Notes: a model not told the origin generated them from the sequence alone. A DNA stretch of 5,915 nt from Campylobacteraceae bacterium UBA1877 (GCA_002352945.1 DDHL01000104.1:25116-31030), one strand, 5' to 3'. Counted from the stretch's first letter, positions 1 to 5,773 are shown. Translations and numbers: made by a program.

Positions 1-993
1 AACCGATATCGCTTATCTTCAAGCTTTGGTTTTACACTTCCTTTAGCTGATAACTTCACTGCTAAAGTTGGATTGTCAACTGATCACAATGATTATACAA
101 AAACAGGTGCATCTTCAGGAAAAGAACTTTCTTATAGTACATGGCATTTAAAATATGCAACCGATGCTTACAATGTAGCAGTTGGTCGTATGGCACTTAA
201 CACTCCTTGGACTGACCCAGGCTTTGGTGGTTCAAAAGGTACTGGTGTTCTTGGAATGTATACAGGTCTTGAAGGATGGGCATTTGCTGCAGCTGTATTT
301 AACAGTACTGATAAGGCAAGTGGTGAAGGTACTTATCTTTCAGGCGATTTGGAAAATGTATTTGATAATAGAGATTTATACGCTGCTGCTGCTATTGGTT
401 CTGTTGGACCAGTTAACTTGCAAGTTTGGGCAGCTAAAATGACTGATGCTTTTGATTCATCCGTTTTTGCTCAAGCAGACGTAGCTTATGAAGGCTTTAC
501 ATTTAAAGTGCAAGCAAACCAACTTGAACTTGCAAAATTTGCAGACGCTGCTGCACGTGAATTTAAAGACGATAAAGGTCTTTTCTGGGGCGTTGAAGCT
601 GGCTTTGCAATGAATGGATTTAAAGTAGGCGCTGGTTATACTCAAAATGATGATGAAATGCCAATTTATACCTTAAATGCTGATGATGCTGGTATGATTA
701 AAGCTGGTAAGCAAATTTACTACAACACAACAAATGCGCTTGATGCTGAAACAATGTTTATCAATGCAGGCTATAGCTTTGATAAATACCGTGTAGGTGC
801 TGGTTATGTTGATGCTTCTATTAAAGAAGATGAAACTGCTACAAAAGATTACGATATGGATGAAATCTATTTCGATCTTGGCTACAAATACAGCAAAAAA
901 CTTGACTTTAGTGCATACTACTCAATCTATGAGGGTGATGAAGCTAAGGACGAAAACAACGAACTTCGCTTCCAAGCAATGTACAAATTCTAA
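1..993 (+). CDS. Campylobacter-type major outer membrane porin (MOMP family), 5' end missing
   Basis: This is the C-terminal 330 residues of an outer-membrane beta-barrel porin that lets small solutes diffuse across the outer membrane. The frame is open from base 1, so the start and signal peptide lie outside the window; the TTG at 73 is an internal codon, not a start. Visible evidence is a run of alternating amphipathic strands rich in Gly, Tyr, Phe and Asp, including two similar strands around GFKVGAGYTQ and YRVGAGYVDA, and an ending LRFQAMYKF with the C-terminal Phe that the BAM assembly machinery recognises. Family members are usually a little over 400 residues, so about 80-100 are probably missing. 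The Campylo_MOMP assignment comes from overall character and context; an OprD-like or other porin subfamily is possible. The gene is followed at once by a strong terminator, as expected for a highly expressed single gene. Confidence 0.85.
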   Translation, partial: NRYRLSSSFGFTLPLADNFTAKVGLSTDHNDYTKTGASSGKELSYSTWHLKYATDAYNVAVGRMALNTPWTDPGFGGSKGTGVLGMYTGLEGWAFAAAVFNSTDKASGEGTYLSGDLENVFDNRDLYAAAAIGSVGPVNLQVWAAKMTDAFDSSVFAQADVAYEGFTFKVQANQLELAKFADAAAREFKDDKGLFWGVEAGFAMNGFKVGAGYTQNDDEMPIYTLNADDAGMIKAGKQIYYNTTNALDAETMFINAGYSFDKYRVGAGYVDASIKEDETATKDYDMDEIYFDLGYKYSKKLDFSAYYSIYEGDEAKDENNELRFQAMYKF

Positions 994-1016
994 TTTTAGC
1001 TTAGCCTAAAATTTTT

Positions 1017-1050
1017 GCCCAAGGTGGTTTTACCCCCTTGGGCTTTTTTT
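1017..1050 (+). terminator. Rho-independent terminator of the porin gene
   Basis: GCCCAAGG (1017-1024) pairs perfectly with CCTTGGGC (1036-1043), and seven T residues follow (1044-1050). Inside, GGT (1026-1028) can also pair with ACC (1032-1034). The hairpin begins 23 bases after the porin stop. A second, weak inverted repeat, TTTTAG/CTAAAA (994-1011), lies just before it. The strength and position fit termination of the porin transcript. Confidence 0.93.
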
Positions 1051-1077
1051 ATTGTTATTTCAAACTCAATTTGACTA

Positions 1078-1125
1078 GTCATCCTAAGCTTGATTAATCG
1101 TTATCGTGAACTTGATTCAGGACCT
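1078..1125 (+). repeat. Two adjoining decayed copies (A and B) of the CTTGA-loop palindromic repeat
   Basis: Copy A starts at 1078 with GTC, then ATCCTAAG (1081-1088) and the loop CTTGA (1089-1093), but its right arm is degenerate. Copy B covers 1100-1125 as GTT, ATCGTGAA, CTTGA, TTCAGGAC, CT, so it keeps the exact 26-nt length and the loop with two stem mismatches. The copies start 22 bases apart, so B abuts or overlaps the broken right arm of A. Confidence 0.7.
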
Positions 1126-1227
1126 ACCTTATATACCCTACTTGTTTAATTACTTGCTTACTTAATTACTAGGCTTTACATGTAAAAGTTTCAAATCTAG
1201 TTTAGAATAATTAAGGGGCTACTTTCT

Positions 1228-1253
1228 GTCATGCTGAATTTAATTTACTATCT
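1228..1253 (+). repeat. Decayed copy (C) of the palindromic repeat
   Basis: The order GTC, ATGCTGAA, TTTAA, TTTACTAT, CT keeps the 26-nt length and both flanks of the intact copies, while the loop and right arm have diverged. It is probably an old copy that no longer folds. Confidence 0.55.
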
Positions 1254-1297
1254 ACTTTTATATGTAAAGAAAATTATATAAGAATAAATGAATAAAT

Positions 1298-1323
1298 AGA
1301 CTCCGTGTCAAGCACGGAGTGAC
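1298..1323 (-). repeat. Intact palindromic repeat copy (D), inverted orientation and different stem
   Basis: ACTCCGTG (1300-1307) pairs perfectly with CACGGAGT (1313-1320) around TCAAG (1308-1312). Read on the minus strand, this is GTC, an 8-bp stem, loop CTTGA, the second arm, then CT. Length, loop and flanks are the same as in copies F and G, but five of the eight stem pairs differ from copy F, and all five changes are compensated. Confidence 0.8.
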
Positions 1324-1346
1324 TAAGGAATGCAGTGACTTACTTC

Positions 1347-1367
1347 GTCATCCTGAACTTGATTCAG
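1347..1367 (+). repeat. Copy (E) of the palindromic repeat, right arm cut short
   Basis: GTC, ATCCTGAA (1350-1357), CTTGA (1358-1362) and TTCAG (1363-1367) match copy F exactly. The sequence then changes to TTA and the next copy starts at 1371. The last three bases of the right arm and the CT flank are missing. Confidence 0.75.
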
Positions 1368-1370
1368 TTA

Positions 1371-1396
1371 GTCATCCTGAACTTGATTCAGGATCT
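1371..1396 (+). repeat. Intact palindromic repeat copy (F)
   Basis: GTC is followed by ATCCTGAA (1374-1381), loop CTTGA (1382-1386), TTCAGGAT (1387-1394) and CT. The 8-bp stem is perfect. It starts 24 bases after copy E. Confidence 0.85.
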
Positions 1397-1401
1397 CTCT
1401 T

Positions 1402-1427
1402 GTCACCCTGAGCTTGACTCAGGGTCT
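1402..1427 (+). repeat. Intact palindromic repeat copy (G)
   Basis: GTC is followed by ACCCTGAG (1405-1412), loop CTTGA (1413-1417), CTCAGGGT (1418-1425) and CT. The 8-bp stem is perfect. It differs from copy F at two stem pairs, T-A to C-G and A-T to G-C, both compensated. Confidence 0.85.
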
Positions 1428-1480
1428 AAAAGAAACTTCACTAGAAACCAAAAATAACAAAACACAAATCCTTCAAACAA

Positions 1481-1511
1481 CCTCACACTAAAATTTAACT
1501 TTAGCGTGAGG
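1481..1511 (-). terminator. Probable terminator hairpin of the cytochrome gene
   Basis: CCTCAC-A-CTAAA (1481-1492) faces TTTAG-C-GTGAGG (1500-1511) across a 7-nt loop. The single mismatch is A/C in plus-strand RNA but a G-U pair in minus-strand RNA, so the hairpin fits minus-strand transcription. It lies 19 bases past the stop of the minus-strand cytochrome gene. The T-run after it on the minus strand is poor (TTGTTTG), so this could be a weak terminator or an mRNA 3'-end stabiliser. Confidence 0.6.
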
Positions 1512-1530
1512 CAGGGTTAAAATCAAAATT

Positions 1531-2094
1531 TTATTTTAAATATGAGCCTTGTGAAGTTATGCTAGATTCTTCAGCTGTGCCACTAGGACCAGCTGGAGTT
1601 AGTGTGGCATTTGGATTGAGGCTGTAAATATAAGCTGAAACTGATGCAATCTGTTCAGTTGTCATTCCACTTGCGTATTGGTGCATAATGATATTTGTAT
1701 TTCCGCCATACTCTGGATCGTCTGCATAATTTTCAAGCTGTTCAACAAGGGTTTCTAAAGGCAGTGTGTTTAGTACGCGAGCGCTTGCATATGAGCTTCT
1801 ATCGGCCTTTTCTCCATGGCACTTATAGCAAGTTCTTTCATAAATCTCTTTACCATATGCAATGTCGCCTTCAGTTACATTATTTCCAAGTAAAGAGTCT
1901 ATAATACCAACACTTGTATCTCTAATACCGCTTTGAGGCTTTACCTCTTGGATTTCTACTTTGCCATCGGCTGCGTATTTTTCCATGAGTTGTTTGAGCT
2001 CTTTTGCAAACTCGCCTTTGGCTTTAAATATGTACTCTTCTTCTGCGCTTGTTAATGACACAATAAGTGCAGTGGCTAAAAAAATACGTCGCAT
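1531..2094 (-). CDS. Exported mono-haem c-type cytochrome
   Basis: This gene encodes a 187-residue periplasmic electron carrier. Residues 1-17 form a signal peptide (RR, a hydrophobic stretch, then LTSA before EEE), consistent with Sec export and haem attachment in the periplasm. The haem site is CYKCH (Cys89, Cys92, His93). Met144 in ASGMTTEQIASVSAYIYSL is the likely second axial ligand, placed as in class I cytochromes just before the C-terminal helix. Between the signal peptide and the haem domain is a module at about 18-75 with no haem motif and a charged helix (GEFAKELKQLMEKYAADG). The tail after 160 is Ser/Thr/Pro/Gly-rich and probably flexible. On the minus strand AAGGAA lies 5 bases before the ATG, which supports this start. 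The gene stands alone and is transcribed divergently from the ligase-like gene. Its redox partner cannot be inferred here. Confidence 0.85.
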   Translation of the reverse strand: MRRIFLATALIVSLTSAEEEYIFKAKGEFAKELKQLMEKYAADGKVEIQEVKPQSGIRDTSVGIIDSLLGNNVTEGDIAYGKEIYERTCYKCHGEKADRSSYASARVLNTLPLETLVEQLENYADDPEYGGNTNIIMHQYASGMTTEQIASVSAYIYSLNPNATLTPAGPSGTAEESSITSQGSYLK

Positions 2095-2128
2095 CCAGTT
2101 TCCTTGTTAGTTAAGTTAAGTGGACAAG

Positions 2129-2137
2129 ATTATAGCA
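2129..2137 (-). promoter_or_regulatory. Extended -10 promoter of the cytochrome gene
   Basis: On the minus strand this reads TGC-TATAAT, a perfect -10 with an extended TG element, about 35 bases before the ATG at 2094. No good -35 is visible, which is normal for sigma70 promoters in Campylobacterota. Confidence 0.7.
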
Positions 2138-2170
2138 TGGGTTTGTTTATTGCACCATAAACATCAAATT

Positions 2171-2198
2171 TTGATTGATAATCTTTTTGGGTTATAAT
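2171..2198 (+). promoter_or_regulatory. Promoter of the O-antigen-ligase-like gene
   Basis: TATAAT (2193-2198) is preceded by a T-run and GGGT, and TTGATT (2171-2176) sits 16 bases upstream as a possible -35. The start codon follows 28 bases later, after AAAAGGA (2213-2219). This -10 is about 60 bases from the divergent cytochrome -10. A short inverted repeat, ATCAA-N3-TTGAT (2163-2175), overlaps the -35. Confidence 0.7.
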
Positions 2199-2226
2199 AC
2201 ATTTTTCAATTCAAAAGGACACATTA

Positions 2227-3666
2227 ATGACAAATAGAGTTGCTCGTCTATTAGCTAATCTTGATTATCAAAAAATATCAACGTGGTTTTTAGCAATTTT
2301 AGGCTTTAGTATCTCTTTTTCTCCAAGCATTGTTAGTATCTCTTTAGGGTTTATGGTTTTATTATTTCTATTAGAGGGAAAATATAAGCAGCGCTTCTCA
2401 TATATATCAGACAATCCACTAGCTTATATGGCATTTTTGATGGTTTTTTTACATGTAATTGGTTTTTTATGGACAAACGATACTGCTTTAGCCATGCAGA
2501 CTCTATCTAGGGTTTGGAAATTTTTACTTATTCCATTTTTTATGATGTATATTCGTCGTGATAATATAGCTTTTTTAATGAGTGCTTTCTTGCTTGGCAT
2601 GGTTGTAAGTGAATTAGTGTCATACTCTATTTGGATAGGATTGATTGAGCCATTTGGAAAAGCAACGAAACTTATACCATCACCTTTTATGTCTTATCCT
2701 TACTATACAGCTTTTGCTGCACTTTGTGCTGGACTTTTGATAAATTATCTTCTATTTGATAGACCAAAAAACCGATTTAAAGTGATTTTAACAATCTTTT
2801 TTTTGACTACAATATTGATAAACTTGTCATTTACCGGTGGACGTGGAGGGCAAGTTGGTTTTTTTGCCTTGCTTTTTGTGTTTGCTCTAATTTACTATAA
2901 AGGAAGGTGGGTAAAAGGAATTTTATCATTTATTTTAGTAGGTTTTACCCTATTTACTTTAGCTTATCAATTTATGCCAATTTTTAAACATCGTGTAGAT
3001 GCAGGCGTTAAAGAGGTTGTAAATTTTAAACAAGGAGTTCAAAAAGGCTCATTGGATATCCGTTTAGCACTAAATATAAACTATTTTAATGCATTTTTGG
3101 ATGCTCCACTTATTGGTCATGGAACTGGTGGGTATATTGATGCGTATAAAGAAGCAAATAATCAAAGTGCATATAAAACCCACTTAACACAACCGCATAA
3201 CATGTATTTGTTAATATTGACTCAGTTTGGGCTTCTTGGCGGTATTTTATTTTTAGTAATTTTTATATATATGTTATGGTATGGATGGCGCAACCAAGAT
3301 GAATTGCACGCTTTTAGGCTTGCTTTTGTGCTGTTTTGGCTGACAATCATGCTTGTTAATTGGTACTTGTATAGTCACCACACCTTATATCTATTTTTAT
3401 ATTTGTCATCTGTTCTTTTTGCAATTCCGCCAAAAAAGATTCTCTCTTTAAAGACAGGGTTTTTTTGGTTTATCCCGTCAAAAGAGATTTTTTGCTATAA
3501 TCACCCATTCAAAATTCCAAAGGAAAAGCCACTATGGTTATCCGAGAAATCCAACAATTTGCAGAGATCCGCTACAAAGCAAGAGCATATCTTTGCTACC
3601 TTTTTAGTCGTAATATGCCAAATGGCTTACCAGAGCCAAGTTTGGAGACGATTCAAGCAGGTTTAG
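2227..3666 (+). CDS. O-antigen ligase / Wzy-type polytopic membrane protein, with a suspicious C-terminal extension
   Basis: The product is an inner-membrane protein of the O-antigen ligase/polymerase superfamily (Wzy_C type), which joins or polymerises lipid-linked glycans on the periplasmic side. About eleven to twelve hydrophobic segments can be seen between residues 20 and 400. The hallmark region is SFTGGRGGQ (201-209) before a membrane segment. A large hydrophilic loop (about 250-325) follows, with the conserved pattern DIRLALNINYFNAF, then GHGTGGY, then TQPHNMYLLILTQFGLLGG. AAGGA lies 7 bases before the ATG. Family-like sequence ends near residue 402 (FAIPP). The last 65-75 residues lack membrane segments. 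They are translated across the promoter of the next gene and 133 bp of its coding sequence, so they are probably not original protein. Dropping one A from the A6 run at 3432-3437 would end the protein at 407 residues. The acceptor substrate (lipid A core or protein) cannot be told from sequence. Confidence 0.8.
   Translation: MTNRVARLLANLDYQKISTWFLAILGFSISFSPSIVSISLGFMVLLFLLEGKYKQRFSYISDNPLAYMAFLMVFLHVIGFLWTNDTALAMQTLSRVWKFLLIPFFMMYIRRDNIAFLMSAFLLGMVVSELVSYSIWIGLIEPFGKATKLIPSPFMSYPYYTAFAALCAGLLINYLLFDRPKNRFKVILTIFFLTTILINLSFTGGRGGQVGFFALLFVFALIYYKGRWVKGILSFILVGFTLFTLAYQFMPIFKHRVDAGVKEVVNFKQGVQKGSLDIRLALNINYFNAFLDAPLIGHGTGGYIDAYKEANNQSAYKTHLTQPHNMYLLILTQFGLLGGILFLVIFIYMLWYGWRNQDELHAFRLAFVLFWLTIMLVNWYLYSHHTLYLFLYLSSVLFAIPPKKILSLKTGFFWFIPSKEIFCYNHPFKIPKEKPLWLSEKSNNLQRSATKQEHIFATFLVVICQMAYQSQVWRRFKQV
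3488..3501 (+). promoter_or_regulatory. Promoter of the sensor-hisH-hisA operon, inside the ligase reading frame
   Basis: TTTTTTGC-TATAAT is a near-ideal Campylobacterota sigma70 -10 region with the T-run upstream. It lies 32 bases before the ATG at 3534, and AAAGGA (3519-3524) sits between them as ribosome binding site. Its position inside the 3' part of the ligase open frame argues that this stretch was originally intergenic. Confidence 0.78.
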
Positions 3667-4451
3667 ACAAAATTATTAACGAGGTAAGCGCTTTTGAGGC
3701 TTTGTATGTGCTTGATTACAAAGGCGAGCAAATTACTGGCAATATCACGCCAAATGAAAACAGTGAAGAAGGAAAAGGAAAAAACCGTAGCAACAAATCT
3801 TACTACTACAGAGCTGTACGTGAAGGGCGATGTGTATTAACTGATCCTTATCCATCATCAATTACAAATGACCTCACAGTAACTGCCGCAATGCCAATTT
3901 ATGATGACAAGCATGAGCTAAAATATGTAACCTGCATCGATATATCGTTGATTGATATTTTAAAAATGGCTCATCCAAGCTCTTTATATTCAGCATTTGG
4001 ACATACTGTCAAAGCGGTCTATTCGGCATTTTCGTTAGCGCTTTTTTTGGTGGCAATGTTTTTGTTTATTCAAGGCGTGGAGAGCTTTTTTCATAGCGGT
4101 TTTAGCTTTTCAAGCCTAGATGTAAAGGAGATGTTTGAATCAACCATCATCCTTACACTATCATTGGCAATATTTGATTTGGTTAAAACAATTTTTGAAG
4201 AGGAAGTCTTAGGGCGCTCTCACAAGGAGAGTACAAGCGGCATTCACAAGACTATGGTGCGATTTTTAGGTTCAATCATCATCGCTTTAGCAATCGAAGC
4301 CTTGATGCTAGTATTTAAGTTTGCTATCATAGGGCCCGAAAATATTTTATATGCAGTCTGTCTATTAGCAGGTGTTACTTTATTACTCATTGGACTCTCA
4401 ATTTACCTGCGTGCTGTAAAATTAAAGGGAGATGATGATAGCTATTATTGA
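3534..4451 (+). CDS. PDC/Cache-like sensor domain protein with C-terminal four-segment membrane domain
   Basis: This 305-residue protein has two parts. Residues about 1-145 are soluble: an N-terminal helical stretch, then a PAS-like fold resembling PDC/Cache sensors. Supporting segments are FEALYVLDYKGEQI, the YYYRAVREG turn, TDPYPSS, then TVTAAMPIYDDKHELKYV and a CIDISL strand. Four hydrophobic segments follow at about 163-180, 204-222, 242-265 and 269-293, with an acidic end (GDDDSYY). No kinase, GGDEF or methyl-accepting domain is present, so how a signal would be passed on is unknown. There is no signal peptide or membrane segment before the sensor part. An in-frame TAA at 3498-3500 leaves 3534 as the first ATG. 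The gene has its own promoter and overlaps hisH by 17 bases. A regulatory or membrane role linked to the operon is possible; no function is established from sequence. Confidence 0.75.
   Translation: MVIREIQQFAEIRYKARAYLCYLFSRNMPNGLPEPSLETIQAGLDKIINEVSAFEALYVLDYKGEQITGNITPNENSEEGKGKNRSNKSYYYRAVREGRCVLTDPYPSSITNDLTVTAAMPIYDDKHELKYVTCIDISLIDILKMAHPSSLYSAFGHTVKAVYSAFSLALFLVAMFLFIQGVESFFHSGFSFSSLDVKEMFESTIILTLSLAIFDLVKTIFEEEVLGRSHKESTSGIHKTMVRFLGSIIIALAIEALMLVFKFAIIGPENILYAVCLLAGVTLLLIGLSIYLRAVKLKGDDDSYY
4424..4431 (+). promoter_or_regulatory. hisH: Ribosome binding site of hisH, within the preceding gene
   Basis: AAAGGGAG directly abuts the first ATG (4432) and sits at a better distance from the second ATG (4435). 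This favours the second as the real start. The site lies within the last codons of the sensor gene, so hisH translation is probably coupled to it. Confidence 0.6.
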
Positions 4452-5046
4452 TTATGGAGTCGGAAATCTTCAAAGTGTAATAAATGCCTTTGAAAAAGTT
4501 GGCGCTAAAACTACATTAGTAAGCGACCCAGATAAGCTTACAGAGTATGATAAGGCAGTTTTGCCAGGTGTTGGCGCTTTTAAAGATGCAATGAAGCATT
4601 TACATGTAAAGGGTATGCACGAAGCGGTTTTAGAGTTTGCATCTAGCGGTAAGGCACTTATGGGAATATGCTTAGGGATGCAGCTTCTTTTCCAAAAGAG
4701 TCAAGAATTTGGCGAATCAAAAGGGCTTGGCTTGATTCCAGGCGAAGTTGTGCCTTTTGATACAAAGCGCTTTAGTGAACCGCTTAAAGTTCCCCACATG
4801 GGTTGGAATACACTAAAAATTGTTAAACAAAATGCCTTAACAAAGGGCTTGCCAGAGTCGGTATATCTATATTTTGTGCACAGTTTTCATGCTATTACAA
4901 GTCCAGAATATACAGTTGGAATAACCCATTATGGGTACGATTTTGTAAGTGCAGTTCAAAAAGATAACATTTACGGCTTCCAGCCGCATCCAGAAAAGTC
5001 CCATCAATATGGGTTAAAAATATACAAAAATTTTGCGGAGTTATGA
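4435..5046 (+). CDS. hisH: Imidazole glycerol phosphate synthase, glutaminase subunit HisH
   Basis: HisH hydrolyses glutamine and channels ammonia to HisF, which converts PRFAR to imidazole glycerol phosphate and AICAR in histidine synthesis, in the cytoplasm. It is a class I glutamine amidotransferase. The start [15 protein letters not shown] is typical, PGVGAF forms the oxyanion region, and GICLGMQ carries the nucleophile Cys79. QPHPEKS carries His185 and Glu187, completing the triad. The HisH-type segments PHMGWN and YFVHSFH are also present. At 203 residues it is full length for the family. I chose the second of two tandem ATGs because of Shine-Dalgarno spacing and the usual MIxIIDYG start; starting at 4432 adds one Met. 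It overlaps the sensor gene by 17 bases and shares one base with hisA. HisF is not in this window. Confidence 0.96.
   Translation: MIAIIDYGVGNLQSVINAFEKVGAKTTLVSDPDKLTEYDKAVLPGVGAFKDAMKHLHVKGMHEAVLEFASSGKALMGICLGMQLLFQKSQEFGESKGLGLIPGEVVPFDTKRFSEPLKVPHMGWNTLKIVKQNALTKGLPESVYLYFVHSFHAITSPEYTVGITHYGYDFVSAVQKDNIYGFQPHPEKSHQYGLKIYKNFAEL
5037..5040 (+). promoter_or_regulatory. hisA: Ribosome binding site of hisA, inside the hisH 3' end
   Basis: GGAG is 2 bases from the ATG at 5043 and 5 bases from the ATG at 5046, which favours 5046 as the start. The junction then reads TGATG, with stop and start sharing one base, the usual arrangement for coupled translation. Confidence 0.6.
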
Positions 5047-5756
5047 TGGAAATTTTACCAGCGATTGACCTTAAAGATGGACAGGCTGTTCGCCTTACAA
5101 AAGGGCTGATGGATAGTGCTAAAATCTACTCATCTCAGCCATGGGAATTGGCAAAAACCTTTGAGCAGATGGGAGCAAATTGGGTTCACATTGTGGATTT
5201 AAATGGTGCATTTGCAGGCGAGCCGCGCAATTTAGAGCAAATTGTTAAAATACGACAAAATTGTAAAATCAAGCTTGAAATTGGTGGAGGAATTCGCGAC
5301 CTTGATACTATAAGCCGCTATATGGATTTGGGAATTGAGCGTGTGATTTTAGGTTCAATTGCACTAAAAGATCCCGATTTTGTAGCAAAAGCGTGTGAAC
5401 AAGCTAGAGTAGCTGTTGGTATTGATGCTATTGATGGATATGTAGCAGTAGAGGGGTGGGCTGAAAAATCACAAATAAAGGCTACCGATCTTGCAAAGAA
5501 GTTTGCAGGTGTTGGAGTGGATGCAATCATATGCACCGATGTTGGACGAGATGGAACCTTAAGCGGAGTAAATGTGCCTTTTACGCTTGAGATTGCGCGC
5601 TCTTCAAAACTAGACACTATTGCAAGTGGAGGTGTTAAAGATATGAGTGACATTGACGCATTGATAAAGACAAATGAAGTTGCAGGTGTGATTGTGGGTA
5701 AGGCTTTTTATGAGGGCACTTTGGATTTAGCCAAAGCCATTGCTAAAACAAGATAA
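5046..5756 (+). CDS. hisA: Phosphoribosylformimino-5-aminoimidazole carboxamide ribotide isomerase HisA
   Basis: HisA is a cytoplasmic TIM-barrel enzyme. It performs the Amadori rearrangement of ProFAR to PRFAR, which is the substrate of HisH-HisF. With the start at 5046 it has 236 residues, normal for the family. Catalytic Asp8 lies in LPAIDLKDG, the second Asp127 in VGIDA, and Thr164 in CTDVGRDGT; these numbers match those I recall for the Thermotoga enzyme. Phosphate-binding Gly-rich loops are visible as GGGIRD in the first half and SGGVKD in the second, reflecting the two half-barrels. LGSIALKDP and [11 protein letters not shown] are also typical. A start at the preceding ATG (5043) would add one Met. 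It is the last gene of the sensor-hisH-hisA operon. No terminator hairpin follows, so some transcripts may run on into cheY. Confidence 0.96.
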   Translation: MEILPAIDLKDGQAVRLTKGLMDSAKIYSSQPWELAKTFEQMGANWVHIVDLNGAFAGEPRNLEQIVKIRQNCKIKLEIGGGIRDLDTISRYMDLGIERVILGSIALKDPDFVAKACEQARVAVGIDAIDGYVAVEGWAEKSQIKATDLAKKFAGVGVDAIICTDVGRDGTLSGVNVPFTLEIARSSKLDTIASGGVKDMSDIDALIKTNEVAGVIVGKAFYEGTLDLAKAIAKTR

Positions 5757-5773
5757 AGTAACTTCAAAGTAAA

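Larger units (their letters stand above)
1051..1480. other. Non-coding spacer between convergent genes, filled with palindromic repeats
   Basis: This stretch lies between the porin terminator and the probable terminator of the convergent cytochrome gene. I find no credible gene in it. It contains about seven intact or decayed copies of a 26-nt palindromic repeat (listed separately), a direct repeat TTAATTACT at 1146-1154 and 1162-1170, and the palindrome TTTACATGTAAA at 1175-1186. The remainder is AT-rich sequence with no recognisable signal. Confidence 0.8.

Noticed and set aside
182..442. Plus-strand open frame inside the porin
   Set aside because: It is a different frame of the porin coding sequence, Leu/Val-rich and with no recognisable domain.
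457..645. Minus-strand open frame opposite the porin
   Set aside because: It is antisense to a clear gene, cysteine/phenylalanine/serine-rich, with no ribosome site or family features.
73..993. A porin gene starting at the TTG at position 73
   Set aside because: The same frame is open back to base 1 and encodes porin-like strands, so the gene is cut by the window edge and TTG is internal.
797..1009. Plus-strand open frame at the end of the porin
   Set aside because: It is an off-frame shadow of the porin that runs into its 3' end.
1146..1170. Direct repeat TTAATTACT with 16-base period
   Set aside because: Only two copies in very AT-rich DNA; it could be a binding site, but nothing supports it.
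1231..1281. Sixteen-residue hydrophobic peptide frame with AAGGGG upstream
   Set aside because: The ATG and the first codons lie within a decayed palindromic repeat copy, and the ribosome-site spacing is long.
1298..1427. CRISPR array
   Set aside because: The repeats are palindromes in both orientations, with irregular spacing from -2 to about 24 bases and no uniform unique spacers.
1695..1904. Plus-strand open frame opposite the cytochrome
   Set aside because: It is antisense to the haem-binding cytochrome and has no supporting signals.
2163..2175. FNR/CRP box between the divergent promoters
   Set aside because: The half-sites point the wrong way (ATCAA then TTGAT, spacer 3) compared with TTGAT-N4-ATCAA.
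3460..3501. Intrinsic terminator of the ligase-like gene using the T7 or T6 runs
   Set aside because: No adequate GC hairpin precedes either T-run; the second run belongs to the promoter.
5318..5653. Minus-strand open frame opposite hisA
   Set aside because: hisA is certain on the other strand; this frame is Ser/Pro/Thr-rich shadow translation.
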